Shown: positions 26,261 to 35,088 of the stretch, in pieces
How the letters are laid out: each line of letters begins with the position of its first letter
Numbering within the stretch: position 1 is the stretch's first letter
Assembly (NCBI GenBank): GCA_021787595.1
Contig: JAJYLQ010000002.1
Span: forward strand, 1-64,000
Origin: Chloroflexota bacterium
GTDB lineage: Bacteria; Chloroflexota; Anaerolineae; Anaerolineales; Villigracilaceae
Direction: 5' to 3'
Length of the DNA stretch: 64,000 nucleotides
The notes under the pieces: model-generated
What the model was told of the DNA's origin: nothing
Seen by the model: only the letters and a program-made list of their open reading frames with translations
The model's database searches: none
Made by a program: the position numbers and the translations under genes

Positions 26261-27331
26261 CTATACGTTAAAACGGATGTGCATAATATCCCCGTCTTTG
26301 ACGAGATATTCTTTCCCTTCCAAACGCAATTTCCCTTTGGTTTTCGCTTCGTTCATTCCGCCCAATGAGATCAAATCTTCGTAAGCGACAACTTCAGCGC
26401 GCACAAAGCCGCGCTGCAAATCGGTGTGGATTTCGCCCGCCGCCTCGACTGCGGATGCACCGCGGCGCGTCGTCCAGGCGCGGACTTCATCTTCGCCCAC
26501 GGTGAAGAAGGATTGCAGCTTCAGCAGATCATACGAAAGCCGGATCATTTTGCTGAGGCTGAGTTCTTCGATTCCATATTCCTGCATGAAGACCGCCGCA
26601 TCGTCCGGACTTAATTGGGCGATCTCCATTTCGAGTTTGCCCATCAAATCCACGCATGGATGATCGAGCTGAATCGCTGGCGCTTTCTGACCTTCGCCGA
26701 GATTGAATACCGTCAGAATCGGTTTGCGAGTCAGCAGACCATAGGATGCAAGTTCTTTTTGTTCCTCGGCATTGAATTCCATATCGCGCAGAGGCCTGTT
26801 ATCTGAAAGTGTTTTGTTCAGGCGTTCGAACAATTCAGTCTGGCGGGCGTTGATGGTTTTGTCCGTGCCGCCTTTTCGGCGTTCTTCATCGAGACGTTCC
26901 AGTTTGCGCTCGACCGCGATCAGATCATTGAGCAGAAGTTCGCTCAACATCGCTTCGACATCACGCTTGGGATCTACGCTTCCTGATGGATGCGGAACAT
27001 TCTCATCGTCAAAGGCGCGGACGACGAGGATAAAGCCGTCCATCTGTGCGAGCTGATTCAACAATTGTCCCGAAATGCCAGCGACGCCCTTTGAAGTAGC
27101 CGCGCCGCCTTCCAATCCCGCGATGTCCGCGTAGGTCACTTTGGCATAGATCGTTTTCCTCGGTTTGAACATCGCCGAGAGTTTATCTACGCGCGGGTCT
27201 GGGACATCCACCACGGCCGTGTGAACTTCGATGCGTCCCGCGCTGGCCGTCGTGGGCGTATTCCCGCGCGTCAGCGCGTTGAAGATGGTTGTCTTTCCAG
27301 ATTGAGGCAGTCCTATGATTCCAAGTTTCAT
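26261..27331 (-). CDS. ychF: YchF/OLA1-family P-loop ATPase
   Basis: G1 motif GLPQSGKTTIFNAL at 7-20 and DIAGLEGG as G3. The NLGE at the G4 position replaces the GTPase NKxD, which gives the family its ATP preference. A helical domain follows and then a C-terminal TGS domain (VRAWTTRRGASAVEAAGEIH to the end). 356 residues is normal. YchF binds ribosomes and takes part in stress and translation control. Start at ATG 27331 just before tRNA-Leu on the opposite strand. Confidence 0.93.
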   Translation of the reverse strand: MKLGIIGLPQSGKTTIFNALTRGNTPTTASAGRIEVHTAVVDVPDPRVDKLSAMFKPRKTIYAKVTYADIAGLEGGAATSKGVAGISGQLLNQLAQMDGFILVVRAFDDENVPHPSGSVDPKRDVEAMLSELLLNDLIAVERKLERLDEERRKGGTDKTINARQTELFERLNKTLSDNRPLRDMEFNAEEQKELASYGLLTRKPILTVFNLGEGQKAPAIQLDHPCVDLMGKLEMEIAQLSPDDAAVFMQEYGIEELSLSKMIRLSYDLLKLQSFFTVGEDEVRAWTTRRGASAVEAAGEIHTDLQRGFVRAEVVAYEDLISLGGMNEAKTKGKLRLEGKEYLVKDGDIMHIRFNV

Positions 27332-27371
27332 CTTGACCTTGTTCGTGGGGTTGGTTTATACTTTGGGCCGA

Positions 27372-27453
27372 GCCGAAGTGGCGGAATAGGCAGACGCGCA
27401 CGACTCAAAATCGTGTTCCTTCGGGATTGAGGGTTCGATTCCCTCCTTCGGCA
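27372..27453 (+). tRNA. tRNA-Leu (CAA)
   Basis: The acceptor stem GCCGAAG pairs with CTTCGGC. The anticodon arm is CACGA-CTCAAAA-TCGTG, giving anticodon CAA, and a long variable arm follows as expected for leucine. The T-arm is GAGGG-TTCGATT-CCCTC. The CCA end is not encoded. Confidence 0.95.
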
Positions 27454-27456
27454 TTA

Positions 27457-27490
27457 CCCTGAACCCTCAAAGGGCGCAGGGCGTTGGTTC
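27457..27490. repeat. CCCTGAACCCTCA / AGGGCGCAGGGCG repeat copy
   Basis: It directly follows tRNA-Leu. Copies also occur nested in the 11426-11609 repeat (inverted) and at 40348-40400. Confidence 0.55.
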
Positions 27491-27649
27491 GGTAATTCGG
27501 GCCCATTATATCATTCCAGCGCGGGCACTCGCCCGCTTTTGGCTCCACGCGAGAGTGCCTCGATGCTCTCGCGTTTTGGTTTTCCTCATCCCTTTCCCTC
27601 TCCCAATTTTTGGAGAGGGGCAGAGGTGAGGGGAAGAAAGAGAGAGAAT

Positions 27650-27766
27650 GTGAAACTTTATTGGGCTTTCCTGCTGGTAGACGTTCTATTGGTGTTGATC
27701 TATCCTGTGCTTTACGTTGCCAATAAAGTTCGCTGTTGGGTACAGCATAAGCAGCAACACCGATAA
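27650..27766 (+). CDS. Small single-span membrane protein upstream of glgC
   Basis: A 38-residue frame starting at GTG 27650 reads MKLYWAFLLVDVLLVLIYPV and then a basic tail (NKVRCWVQHKQQHR). It has one hydrophobic helix and ends 21 bp before glgC. The upstream open extension crosses a repeat core and is ignored. No homolog recalled. The start has only a weak purine-rich binding site, so it may be a small membrane protein or a chance frame. Confidence 0.4.
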   Translation: MKLYWAFLLVDVLLVLIYPVLYVANKVRCWVQHKQQHR

Positions 27767-27787
27767 TTCCCCGTGAGGAGGTTCTCG

Positions 27788-29038
27788 ATGCCTACGACGA
27801 ATGAAATCCTGGCGGTCATCATGGGCGGCGGGCGCGGCGCGCGCCTCTACCCGCTGACGTGGATGCGTTCCAAACCCGCGGTGCCGATTGCGGGAAAATA
27901 CCGGCTGATTGATATTCCCATCAGCAATTGCATCAACTCTGGGATCTATCGCATCGCGGTGCTGACCCAGTTCAACTCCGTTTCGCTGCACCGCCACATC
28001 TCGCAGGCCTACCGCTTCGACGCGTTCCACACCGGCTGGGTGCAGATTTGGGCCGCCGAGCAGACTCCCGAGTCCGCGGACTGGTATCAGGGCACAGCAG
28101 ACGCGGTACGGAAGCAATTATTCGAGATACAGGCAACAGGCGCGGAATATGTTTTGATTTTGGCGGGTGACCATCTGTATCGCATGGACTACGAAAAGAT
28201 GGCTGAATTCCATTGGGGAAAGAACGCCGATATAACGATAGCCGTCCAACCCGTCCCGCGCGAAGAAGCGCCGCGCTTTGGAATCCTGAAGCGCGAAGCG
28301 GATTGCCGCATTACCGATTTTGTCGAGAAGCCGAAGGAAAAATCCGCGCAGGACAAATTCATCAGCCGCGACGACAGGAAGCGCCCGTTCCTCGGTTCGA
28401 TGGGGATCTACATGTTCAAAACGAAAGTGCTGGTTGACCTGCTCACATATCATCGCCGCCACGACGATTTTGGCGGGGAGATCATTCCTGAGGCGATTCA
28501 TTCGCACAACGTCTATGGTTTTGATTTCGACGGTTACTGGCAGGATATTGGGACGATCCGTTCGTTTTACGAGACAAACCTGGAATTGACGCTGCCGAAT
28601 TCGCCGTTCAATTTCTACGACCCAAAACTGCCGATCTATACTCACGGGCGCTTCCTGCCCGGGAGCGTTGTGGTGGATAGCCGTTTAACCGACGTTCTCC
28701 TGGCTGAGGGCTGCCGCATCCAAAAAGCCGAGATCACACATTCGGTGGTGGGAATCCGCAGCCAGGTCTCAGCCGGGGCGCGCATCAAGGATTCGATTTT
28801 GATGGGCTCGGATTATTATTCCGAGGAGATCGGCGTTGGACCGAATTGCGATATCGAAGGCGCCATCCTCGACAAGAACGTACGCATCGGAGAAGGCGTT
28901 GTGATCCGCCCGTTTCCGCGCGGCACCGACATGGACCGCGAAAAATGGTTTGTCCGCGATGGGATCGTGGTCCTGCCGAAAGATGTGGAAATCCCGGCGG
29001 GTACCCAGATTGCGCCGGTTGCAAAAGAAGAAGCCTGA
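27788..29038 (+). CDS. glgC: Glucose-1-phosphate adenylyltransferase
   Basis: ADP-glucose pyrophosphorylase, the first committed step of glycogen synthesis. The catalytic N-terminal domain has MGGGRGARLYPLTWMRSKPAVPIAGKYRLIDIPISN (sugar-phosphate and ATP loop, quoted here by position 12-47), AGDHLYRMDY and FVEKPKE. A left-handed beta-helix domain occupies the C-terminal third. 416 residues. I choose ATG 27788 with GAGGAGG six bases upstream. No other glycogen gene is in the window. Confidence 0.92.
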   Translation: MPTTNEILAVIMGGGRGARLYPLTWMRSKPAVPIAGKYRLIDIPISNCINSGIYRIAVLTQFNSVSLHRHISQAYRFDAFHTGWVQIWAAEQTPESADWYQGTADAVRKQLFEIQATGAEYVLILAGDHLYRMDYEKMAEFHWGKNADITIAVQPVPREEAPRFGILKREADCRITDFVEKPKEKSAQDKFISRDDRKRPFLGSMGIYMFKTKVLVDLLTYHRRHDDFGGEIIPEAIHSHNVYGFDFDGYWQDIGTIRSFYETNLELTLPNSPFNFYDPKLPIYTHGRFLPGSVVVDSRLTDVLLAEGCRIQKAEITHSVVGIRSQVSAGARIKDSILMGSDYYSEEIGVGPNCDIEGAILDKNVRIGEGVVIRPFPRGTDMDREKWFVRDGIVVLPKDVEIPAGTQIAPVAKEEA

Positions 29039-29060
29039 TAATTCTGTATATTGGCTTATC

Positions 29061-29089
29061 TTGACATTCGGGTTCTGAGAGAATACACT
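29061..29089 (+). promoter_or_regulatory. Sigma-70-type promoter of the riboswitch and cation ATPase
   Basis: TTGACA at 29061-29066 and TACACT at 29084-29089 are separated by 17 bases. Transcription would start about 29096, at the front of the riboswitch. Confidence 0.75.
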
Positions 29090-29092
29090 CAG

Positions 29093-29202
29093 TTCTGGTT
29101 GGGGAGTAGCCTCCTGTACTCCCACAGGATGGATTGTCGTCATTACATTGGCAAAAATGATGCCATCGGCAATCCATACGCTCTGAAGCGTTGGCAAGAC
29201 CA
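29093..29202 (+). ncRNA. yybP-ykoY (Mn2+) riboswitch aptamer
   Basis: GGTTGGGGAGTAGCC at the 5' side and GGCAAGACC at the 3' side are the conserved ends of the yybP-ykoY motif. CTCCTGTACTCCCACAGG and ATACGCTCTGAAGCG form inner helices. Family members bind Mn2+ and control exporters. The closing AAGACC is also the left arm of the terminator that follows, so Mn2+ binding would prevent termination. Confidence 0.85.
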
Positions 29203-29231
29203 CCACGGATATCCGTGGTGGTCTTTTTTTT
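29196..29231 (+). terminator. Rho-independent terminator of the Mn2+ riboswitch expression platform
   Basis: AAGACCACCACGGAT pairs with ATCCGTGGTGGTCTT and eight or more T follow. It overlaps the 3' strand of the aptamer and lies about 30 bp before the ATPase start. Confidence 0.9.
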
Positions 29232-29262
29232 CGACCCATTTGTTTTCCTGCTGGAGAAATAG

Positions 29263-32178
29263 ATGCCTGTAGAACTCAAAGCAGAAGAAGCCAATAGGCT
29301 CGGGCAAAAAGCCTGGCATACGCTTAATGCAAAAGATGTTTTGCGCGATCTCGAAGTGCATGCAGACGGCCTGACATCAGAGGAAGCGGCGCGGCGTTTG
29401 AGTCGTTATGGCCATAACCAACTGCGGGAAGCCGCACGCCCGGGCTTTCTATCCATGTTGTGGAGCCAGCTGAATAATTTTGTCGTCATCCTGTTGATCG
29501 TTTCTTCGGTGATCTCGGCGTTGTTGGGCGAATGGGTGGACGCATCGGCCATTTTGTCCATTGTGGTTTTGAACTCGATCCTCGGAATCGTCCAGGAGCA
29601 GCGCGCTGAAGAAGCGCTGGCAGCATTGAAAAAACTGGCCGCGCCCGAAGCGCATGTTCTGCGTGATAAACGCCGCGTGACGGTTTCATCGAGCGAGCTC
29701 GTGCCGGGCGATATTGTGATCCTCGAAGCGGGCAACTACGTCCCGGCGGACGTGCGCCTGCTCGAAGCCGTCAACCTGCGGATTGAGGAAGCCTCGCTGA
29801 CCGGTGAATCGCTGCCGGTTGAGAAGAACGCGGCAAACGTGTTGAAGCAGAACGCTCCGATCGGCGATCGAAACAATATGGCCTTCATGGGTACACTCGT
29901 TTCCTATGGCCGCGGGCGCGGCATAGTCACCAGCACCGGGATGCGCACGCAGCTTGGGTTGATTGCCAACATGCTTCAGAGCGTGGAAGAAGAAGAAACG
30001 CCGCTTCAGCGCCGGCTCGATCAATTGGGACAGACCCTGAGCCTTGGCACATTGGCTTTGGTCGCCATCGTTTTTCTCACAGCGTTGAATGATTACGCCG
30101 GTTTCGGCGGTTTATTTTTCAACCCGCTTTCTTATCTGAAGGAAAACCTGAAGGCAATAACGGATGTTTTCATCATTGCCGTCAGCCTGGCGATTGCCGC
30201 GGTGCCGGAGGGACTTCCTGCAGTGGTGACGATCAGCCTCGCGCTCGGGATGCGCGAGATGATCCGGCGCCACGCGCTGATCCGCAGGCTGGCTTCCGTG
30301 GAAACGCTTGGATCGGCGACTGTGATCTGTTCCGATAAAACCGGGACGCTGACTCAAAACGAAATGACGGTCACCCGTTTATGGGTTGACGGGCGAAGCG
30401 TGGAAGTCACCGGAAGCGGATATTCCTCGCACGGCGATTTTTATATCAACGGGAAAAAGATCCGAAAATGGAACGATTATGGAGCGATCCGCACCGCGCT
30501 GTGGCTTGGCGTTTTGAACAATGACGCGCAGATCGAGCCGGTCGAGGGTTCGAAGCACATGTACCGGGTCGTCGGCGATCCAACGGAGGCGGCTTTGCTG
30601 GTGGCCGCGGCCAAAGCGGGCGAATCCAAATTGCCGGCAGGCCATGAGCATAAAGCTTATCCGCGCCTGGATGAAATTCCCTTCGACTCGGTCCGCAAGC
30701 GCATGGTGACTTTCCATTTGGTCGAGAATCCGCAGGCGGACGATTTCTCGCACTATTACGACGATACAATGCGCGGACGGAATCTGATCGCGGTCAAAGG
30801 CGCGCCGGAGGTCGTCCTGCCGCTTTGCGCATCGTACCAAACATTGAATGACAAAAGGGCCAAACTGACGCCCTCCATTCTGAAGAAAATAAACGCGGCC
30901 ACGGATTCGATGACCGAAGGCGCGCTGCGCGTGCTGGCGCTGGCTTATCGTGACATCAAAAAGAAAGGCGGGAAATTAAGCGCCCTCGAAGAAGATCTTG
31001 TCTTTGTCGGCCTGGTCGGGATGATTGACCCGGCGCGCGAGGAAGTAAAGCCTGCGCTCGAAAAAGCGCGGCACGCCGGAATGCGTACGGTGATGATCAC
31101 CGGCGATTATCCCAATACCGCACGCGCCATTGCCCGGACGATTGGCCTGCTCGAGCCGGGGCGCAAAGTCGCAACCGGCGCGGACCTCGACGCGATGAGC
31201 GACGCCAAACTCAAACATGAAATCGAGAAGACGGATGTTTTTGCGCGCGTCTCGCCGGAACACAAACTCCGCATCGTAGACGCATTGCAGGCCAATGGCG
31301 AAGTGGTCGCAATGACCGGCGACGGCGTCAATGACGCGCCGGCCATCAAACGCGCCGACATCGGCATTGCAATGGGAATCACCGGCACGGACGTGGCCAA
31401 GGAAACCGCCGACATGGTCCTCACAGATGACAACTATGCCAGCATCGTCGCCGCGGTGGAACAGGGGCGCGTGATCTATGCCAACATCCGCAAATTCGTG
31501 TTCTTCCTGCTTTCATCGAACGTGGCTGAGATCATGGTCATCTTTCTCGCCACGCTGGCAGGCCTGCCAACTCCTTTGACCGCGATCCAATTGCTTTGGT
31601 TGAATCTCATTACCGATGGCGCGCCCGCGCTGGCCCTGGCAATGGAAAAAGGCGATCCCGATATTATGTCACGCAAGCCGCGCGCTAAAAAGGAACCGAT
31701 CATCAACCGGAGGATGGGACTTGGCATTGTCATTCAAACCATCGCTCAAACCGGCGCGGTTCTCTTTGCGTTCGGGCTGGGATTGATCTGGCATCTTCAA
31801 GCAAGCGCGGCGATTCCGGCTGGAGCGAATCCGCTGCTTTATATTCTCCAACACGATTGGCGCGGCGTGGATGTTCAAACCGCGGAAACGATGGCTTTCG
31901 TCACGCTCTCGCTGTGCGAATTATTCCGCGCGTACACCGCCCGTTCGGAACGCGCCTCGCTGTTCCAGATCGGGATATTCTCAAACCGTTATATGCAGCT
32001 GGCGGTCGGTTCATCCATTGCATTGTTGCTTGCCGTGTGCGGTATCCCATTTTTGCAAACAATCTTTAACACGCATTTTATGTCGCTGCGCGAGTGGACT
32101 GTGGTTTTGGGTTTCTCGTTGATGCCGGCTGCCGCAGAAGAGATCACCAAATTCTTTTTGCGGATGAGGAACAAATAA
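29263..32178 (+). CDS. P2-type cation-transporting ATPase, probable Mn2+/Ca2+ exporter
   Basis: The 971-residue protein has the actuator motif TGES, the phosphorylation motif [13 protein letters not shown], the nucleotide-binding KGAPE, the hinge [16 protein letters not shown], and membrane motif [10 protein letters not shown]. All parts of a functional pump are present. The N-terminal cation ATPase domain and C-terminal six-helix block match Ca2+/Mn2+ (PMR1/YloB/PacL) types, with [20 protein letters not shown] in M6. The Mn2+ riboswitch upstream argues for manganese export, an inference from regulation. Start ATG 29263 after CTGGAGAAATAG. Confidence 0.9.
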   Translation: MPVELKAEEANRLGQKAWHTLNAKDVLRDLEVHADGLTSEEAARRLSRYGHNQLREAARPGFLSMLWSQLNNFVVILLIVSSVISALLGEWVDASAILSIVVLNSILGIVQEQRAEEALAALKKLAAPEAHVLRDKRRVTVSSSELVPGDIVILEAGNYVPADVRLLEAVNLRIEEASLTGESLPVEKNAANVLKQNAPIGDRNNMAFMGTLVSYGRGRGIVTSTGMRTQLGLIANMLQSVEEEETPLQRRLDQLGQTLSLGTLALVAIVFLTALNDYAGFGGLFFNPLSYLKENLKAITDVFIIAVSLAIAAVPEGLPAVVTISLALGMREMIRRHALIRRLASVETLGSATVICSDKTGTLTQNEMTVTRLWVDGRSVEVTGSGYSSHGDFYINGKKIRKWNDYGAIRTALWLGVLNNDAQIEPVEGSKHMYRVVGDPTEAALLVAAAKAGESKLPAGHEHKAYPRLDEIPFDSVRKRMVTFHLVENPQADDFSHYYDDTMRGRNLIAVKGAPEVVLPLCASYQTLNDKRAKLTPSILKKINAATDSMTEGALRVLALAYRDIKKKGGKLSALEEDLVFVGLVGMIDPAREEVKPALEKARHAGMRTVMITGDYPNTARAIARTIGLLEPGRKVATGADLDAMSDAKLKHEIEKTDVFARVSPEHKLRIVDALQANGEVVAMTGDGVNDAPAIKRADIGIAMGITGTDVAKETADMVLTDDNYASIVAAVEQGRVIYANIRKFVFFLLSSNVAEIMVIFLATLAGLPTPLTAIQLLWLNLITDGAPALALAMEKGDPDIMSRKPRAKKEPIINRRMGLGIVIQTIAQTGAVLFAFGLGLIWHLQASAAIPAGANPLLYILQHDWRGVDVQTAETMAFVTLSLCELFRAYTARSERASLFQIGIFSNRYMQLAVGSSIALLLAVCGIPFLQTIFNTHFMSLREWTVVLGFSLMPAAAEEITKFFLRMRNK

Positions 32179-32179
32179 G

Positions 32180-32254
32180 AAAACGCAAAACGTAAAACGC
32201 AAAATGCAAAACGCAAAATGCAAAACGCAATTGCGCCTTTCGTTTTGCGTTTTT
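32180..32254 (+). terminator. Terminator after the cation ATPase, preceded by 7-bp repeats
   Basis: GCAAAACG (32220-32227) pairs with CGTTTTGC (32241-32248) and GTTTTT follows. Upstream, 32180-32228 is made of degenerate GCAAAAC/GCAAAAT units. The last bases overlap the convergent rnhB gene. Confidence 0.6.
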
Positions 32255-32876
32255 ATGAATTGTGGAACGAAAATGTTTTCCGGTGAACAGGAGAATACCC
32301 CAACTGCTTCAACGCGAGACGATGAGCCGGCGTGCCGTACCCTTTGTGTTTTCCAAGCCCGTAGCCGGGATGCGCTGAATCCAATCCGCGCATTAATTCA
32401 TCCCGCGCGGTCTTCGCCAGCACTGACGCGGCCGCGATGCTCAGGCATAATGCGTCGCCTTTGACCAGCGCGGTTTGGGAAATATCCAGTTGCGGAAGTT
32501 CCAGGCGGAAATCAGTGAGAAGGTAAGAAGGGATAAGGGATAGAGATTCAAGGGCGCGTAACGCAGCCAGCCTTGTCGCGCGGACGATTCCTTCCGAATC
32601 GATTTCATCCGATGATGCGAATCCCACACTCCATGTTAGAGCGGTTTCATGGATGCGCGGCGCCGCGGACTCACGCTCCAGCGGAGTCATCTGCTTGGAG
32701 TCGCGCACACCGCTCAACGTCAAGGAAGGATTCGAATGGTTTGGGAGGATGACCGCGCCGACGGCCACCGGTCCGGCCAGTGCGCCGCGTCCGGCTTCAT
32801 CCAATCCCGCTACAAACTGGATGCCGCTTTTCCAGAGTTCCTGTTCAAACTGCAGACTCGGATCGTCCCGCGTCAT
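32253..32876 (-). CDS. rnhB: Ribonuclease HII
   Basis: GLDEAGRGALAGPVAVGAV carries the first two catalytic acids (D, E). DSKQMTPLERE is next, the third acid is in LTDFRLELP, where the usual ALVDG is replaced, and KGDALCLSIAAASVLAKTARDELM is the fourth-acid region. Cuts RNA in RNA-DNA hybrids and removes single ribonucleotides. I use the ATG at 32876; a longer form starting at 32900 overlaps the neighbouring gene more. 207 residues. The overlap with the upstream glycosyltransferase (about 32 bp) suggests translational coupling. Confidence 0.9.
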   Translation of the reverse strand: MTRDDPSLQFEQELWKSGIQFVAGLDEAGRGALAGPVAVGAVILPNHSNPSLTLSGVRDSKQMTPLERESAAPRIHETALTWSVGFASSDEIDSEGIVRATRLAALRALESLSLIPSYLLTDFRLELPQLDISQTALVKGDALCLSIAAASVLAKTARDELMRGLDSAHPGYGLGKHKGYGTPAHRLALKQLGYSPVHRKTFSFHNS

Positions 32877-33597
32877 CGTCGTAGAGTCCCTTCCGCGCAT
32901 TGGCGTGAATGCGGAAAATGTCGCGGATCATTTGCAGCGCGTCGCTCAACGCGTTGACCTTGCTTTCCGCCTGGTAATACCAGTCAATCGGGATCTCGAT
33001 CACGCGATAGCCGCGCCGCCGCGCGATGAAAAGCAATTCGATATCGAATGACCAGCCCATCAGCGTCTGCCGCCGGAAGAGATCTTCTGCAGCCGAAGCG
33101 CGGAAACATTTGAAGCCGCATTGCGTATCCTGCAATCCGGGAAGGATCAACAGGCGGATGACGAGATTGATCAAACGCCCGCCGAGGTGACGATAGCGCG
33201 GTTCATCGTAGCGCATCGAGCCCGGGGCTTCGCGTGATGCGATGGCCACATCAAATTCAATGGATGCGGATGGAAAAAATTTGTTGATCTCCTCCACCGG
33301 CATGGACAGATCGGCGTCGCACATCAGGCGAAATTCGCCGCGCGCTTCGAACATCCCGCGCCGAATCGCCAGACCCTTGCCGCGGTCATCTTCGCGGATC
33401 ACGCGCAGGGCTTCATGTATTTTGGCATAATCCCGCGCGAGCTGCAGCGTGTGATCGGTGCTGCCATTTTCGACAACCAGCACTTCGGCTTCGTAGCTTT
33501 GCTCGCCGAGAAAAGCAAAGACCTGCTCCAATGTGCGGGGCAGGCGATTCTCTTCGTTATGGGCGGGGATGATGATGGAAAGGAAGGGAGAGGACAA
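32845..33597 (-). CDS. Family 2 glycosyltransferase, dolichyl-phosphate glucosyl/mannosyltransferase-like
   Basis: FLSIIIPAHNEENRLPRTLEQV, VVENGSTDHT, DDRGKGLAIRRGM and LMCDADLSMP (DxD) are the signature of DPM1/ALG5-type enzymes that charge a polyprenyl phosphate with a sugar. QDTQCGFKCFR and a basic-rich end follow. Such enzymes feed GT-C transferases, several of which are in this window. A TTG at 33597 right after the previous stop is the most likely start; longer forms would overlap the NERD gene. It overlaps rnhB downstream. Confidence 0.8.
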   Translation of the reverse strand: MSSPFLSIIIPAHNEENRLPRTLEQVFAFLGEQSYEAEVLVVENGSTDHTLQLARDYAKIHEALRVIREDDRGKGLAIRRGMFEARGEFRLMCDADLSMPVEEINKFFPSASIEFDVAIASREAPGSMRYDEPRYRHLGGRLINLVIRLLILPGLQDTQCGFKCFRASAAEDLFRRQTLMGWSFDIELLFIARRRGYRVIEIPIDWYYQAESKVNALSDALQMIRDIFRIHANARKGLYDDDAGRSESAV

Positions 33598-33602
33598 GAC
33601 AG

Positions 33603-34565
33603 CTAACGATTCCCCAGAAAGATGAAGTATCCGAACCCGGCCATCACGCAGCATTCGACGATGACCATTCCTGCAAGAACGATCCATTGCATTGCGCTCA
33701 TGCCTCGACCCTTCGACACGCTCAGGGCAGGCTGCTGCGCGGGCCGCGGCAGCGCCTGCGACGGATTCGGCTCGAGCAGATTCTGCGGGACGTTGCCCTG
33801 TGCGGGTGCGGCATTCTCGTCGAATGCGAAGCTCAAATCGGACGGATTGAACGGCTGGGCTTCCTGCGAAGCTTTGAAAATGGCCTGAGCGCGTGAAGGC
33901 GGCTGGGCTGCGGGCGCTTCTGCCTGCGGAGTCTGCACTGGCGTGGCAGGTTGCGGCGGCTGTTCGGTTTTGGGGCGCGGGTCCACGATGCGATCCGCCA
34001 GATCATAGACGAGGTCCGGTCTCATTACGGGACGCGCCTGCAGCAGCGATGCCGCGAATTGTTTGACCGCGTCGCTCATGACCACGCGCACCAGCGGACG
34101 AGTCGAGTCGATGTGCATGGCCGGGCTGGAGGCGATCAAAACCGGTTCGATGGGTGCGGGCAAGGTAATCCCCTGCCGGTCCAAATAAACTTGCAGGACT
34201 TTCGCAAGTCGGGCAATGCGAGTCATCAGGTTGATGGATGACGGAGTAAATCGCCCATTGTTGCTTGTGCCCCATTGATCGCCTCTGGCTTCATAAACCC
34301 CGGTGAGAGATGTCACATGAATCACATATACGCCGGCAATCCCGACAAGGATAATCGGAACCACAATGTCGCTGCCGGGCAGCGTCAGATTGCGGATGAG
34401 AACAAAACTTTTTTCGATGGTGCGGTCAAGCTGGGCAATGATTCCCTTTTGGGCTTCCAGTTCCGGATACCAGGAGAAACCATACTTCAGCGTGCCCTGC
34501 GCACGTTTGAGCAGGCCGATCTCGCCTTTGTCATTTTGAAGCGGGGTTTTGTCAATGACTCTCAT
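33603..34565 (-). CDS. NERD-domain-like protein with C-terminal membrane anchor
   Basis: Residues about 20-165 look like a NERD (nuclease-related) domain: GSDIVVPIILVGIAGVYVIHV and ARGDQWGTSNNG. A Pro/Ala-rich linker follows (about 200-285) and a membrane helix closes the protein (WIVLAGMVIVECCVMAGFGYF). The peptide PALSVSKGRG just before the helix is encoded by a short palindromic element (33709-33729). NERD domains are predicted DNA-processing modules, but I do not see a full set of catalytic residues. It is in one block with the GT2 and rnhB genes. Confidence 0.55.
   Translation of the reverse strand: MRVIDKTPLQNDKGEIGLLKRAQGTLKYGFSWYPELEAQKGIIAQLDRTIEKSFVLIRNLTLPGSDIVVPIILVGIAGVYVIHVTSLTGVYEARGDQWGTSNNGRFTPSSINLMTRIARLAKVLQVYLDRQGITLPAPIEPVLIASSPAMHIDSTRPLVRVVMSDAVKQFAASLLQARPVMRPDLVYDLADRIVDPRPKTEQPPQPATPVQTPQAEAPAAQPPSRAQAIFKASQEAQPFNPSDLSFAFDENAAPAQGNVPQNLLEPNPSQALPRPAQQPALSVSKGRGMSAMQWIVLAGMVIVECCVMAGFGYFIFLGNR
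33709..33729. repeat. Short palindromic element inside the NERD gene
   Basis: CCCTTCGACACGCTCAGGGCA, read on the minus strand as ALSVSKG. Same family as 16665, 46333 and 50601. Confidence 0.7.
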
Positions 34566-34600
34566 AACGGATTCCGTTCAAAGTCCAGAAGGAACGGCGG

Positions 34601-34900
34601 CTAAAAAGCGGGCACGCCTTCCAGTTCGTCGCGATCCGTCCGCTCCAGAGTCGTCACAACCTGTTTTTCGTCTGCGCCTGCCAGCTTCACTGATTTGCCA
34701 ACATTGAACGTGCTGGCCAAAAATTCCTTGCGCTGGCCGGTCACAAAACGTTTGCCTTTTTTAAGGCGTTCCATCAAAGTCTTTCGGTCGAGCAAGACGC
34801 GATCTGAAAAAGTTGCGCCGCGCCGTTCGTAGGCGCGCACTAGATCAATTTTTCCGCTCTTGTAGCGGACCGCTTCAATCACTCCATCAAACTTCGGCAT
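34601..34900 (-). CDS. Small conserved protein of unknown function
   Basis: This 99-residue basic protein starts MPKFDGVIEAVRYKSGKIDLV and contains ERRGATFSDRVLLDRKTLMERLKKG. No signal peptide or membrane span is seen. Beta-rich, with a conserved look, but I cannot name a family. It lies 36 bp upstream of the NERD gene in the same direction, so it may share that transcript. A GGAGGG site is 5 bases before the ATG at 34900. Confidence 0.6.
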   Translation of the reverse strand: MPKFDGVIEAVRYKSGKIDLVRAYERRGATFSDRVLLDRKTLMERLKKGKRFVTGQRKEFLASTFNVGKSVKLAGADEKQVVTTLERTDRDELEGVPAF

Positions 34901-35012
34901 AAACCCTCCGCGTTTATTTTAACACACAGTCCCGATAAAACCAAAAAGACACCGGGAACACTTAGACTTTTCTAAATCTTCGTGAACTCTGTGTCTCTGT
35001 TGTGATGAATCC

Positions 35013-35088
35013 TGGTCGGGGTGCCGGGATTTGAACCCGGGACCTCTTGCTCCCAAAGCAAGCGCGCTACCAACTGCGCTACACCCCG
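35013..35088 (-). tRNA. tRNA-Pro (TGG), CCA encoded
   Basis: On the minus strand the acceptor stem is CGGGGTG with CACCCCG. The anticodon arm is CTTGC-TTTGGGA-GCAAG, anticodon TGG. The T-arm is CCGGG-TTCAAAT-CCCGG, and ACCA follows the acceptor. Its upstream sequence, with TAAAAT as a possible -10, is the beginning of the repeat array. Confidence 0.95.

Noticed and set aside
25969-26271. Plus-strand 100-codon frame in the gap before ychF
   Set aside because: It starts inside the family-C repeat and shows no domain; the opposite strand is a somewhat better remnant.
27539-27649. Upstream extension of the small membrane protein before glgC
   Set aside because: It crosses a CCCTCTCCC-type repeat core; the hydrophobic part starts at GTG 27650.
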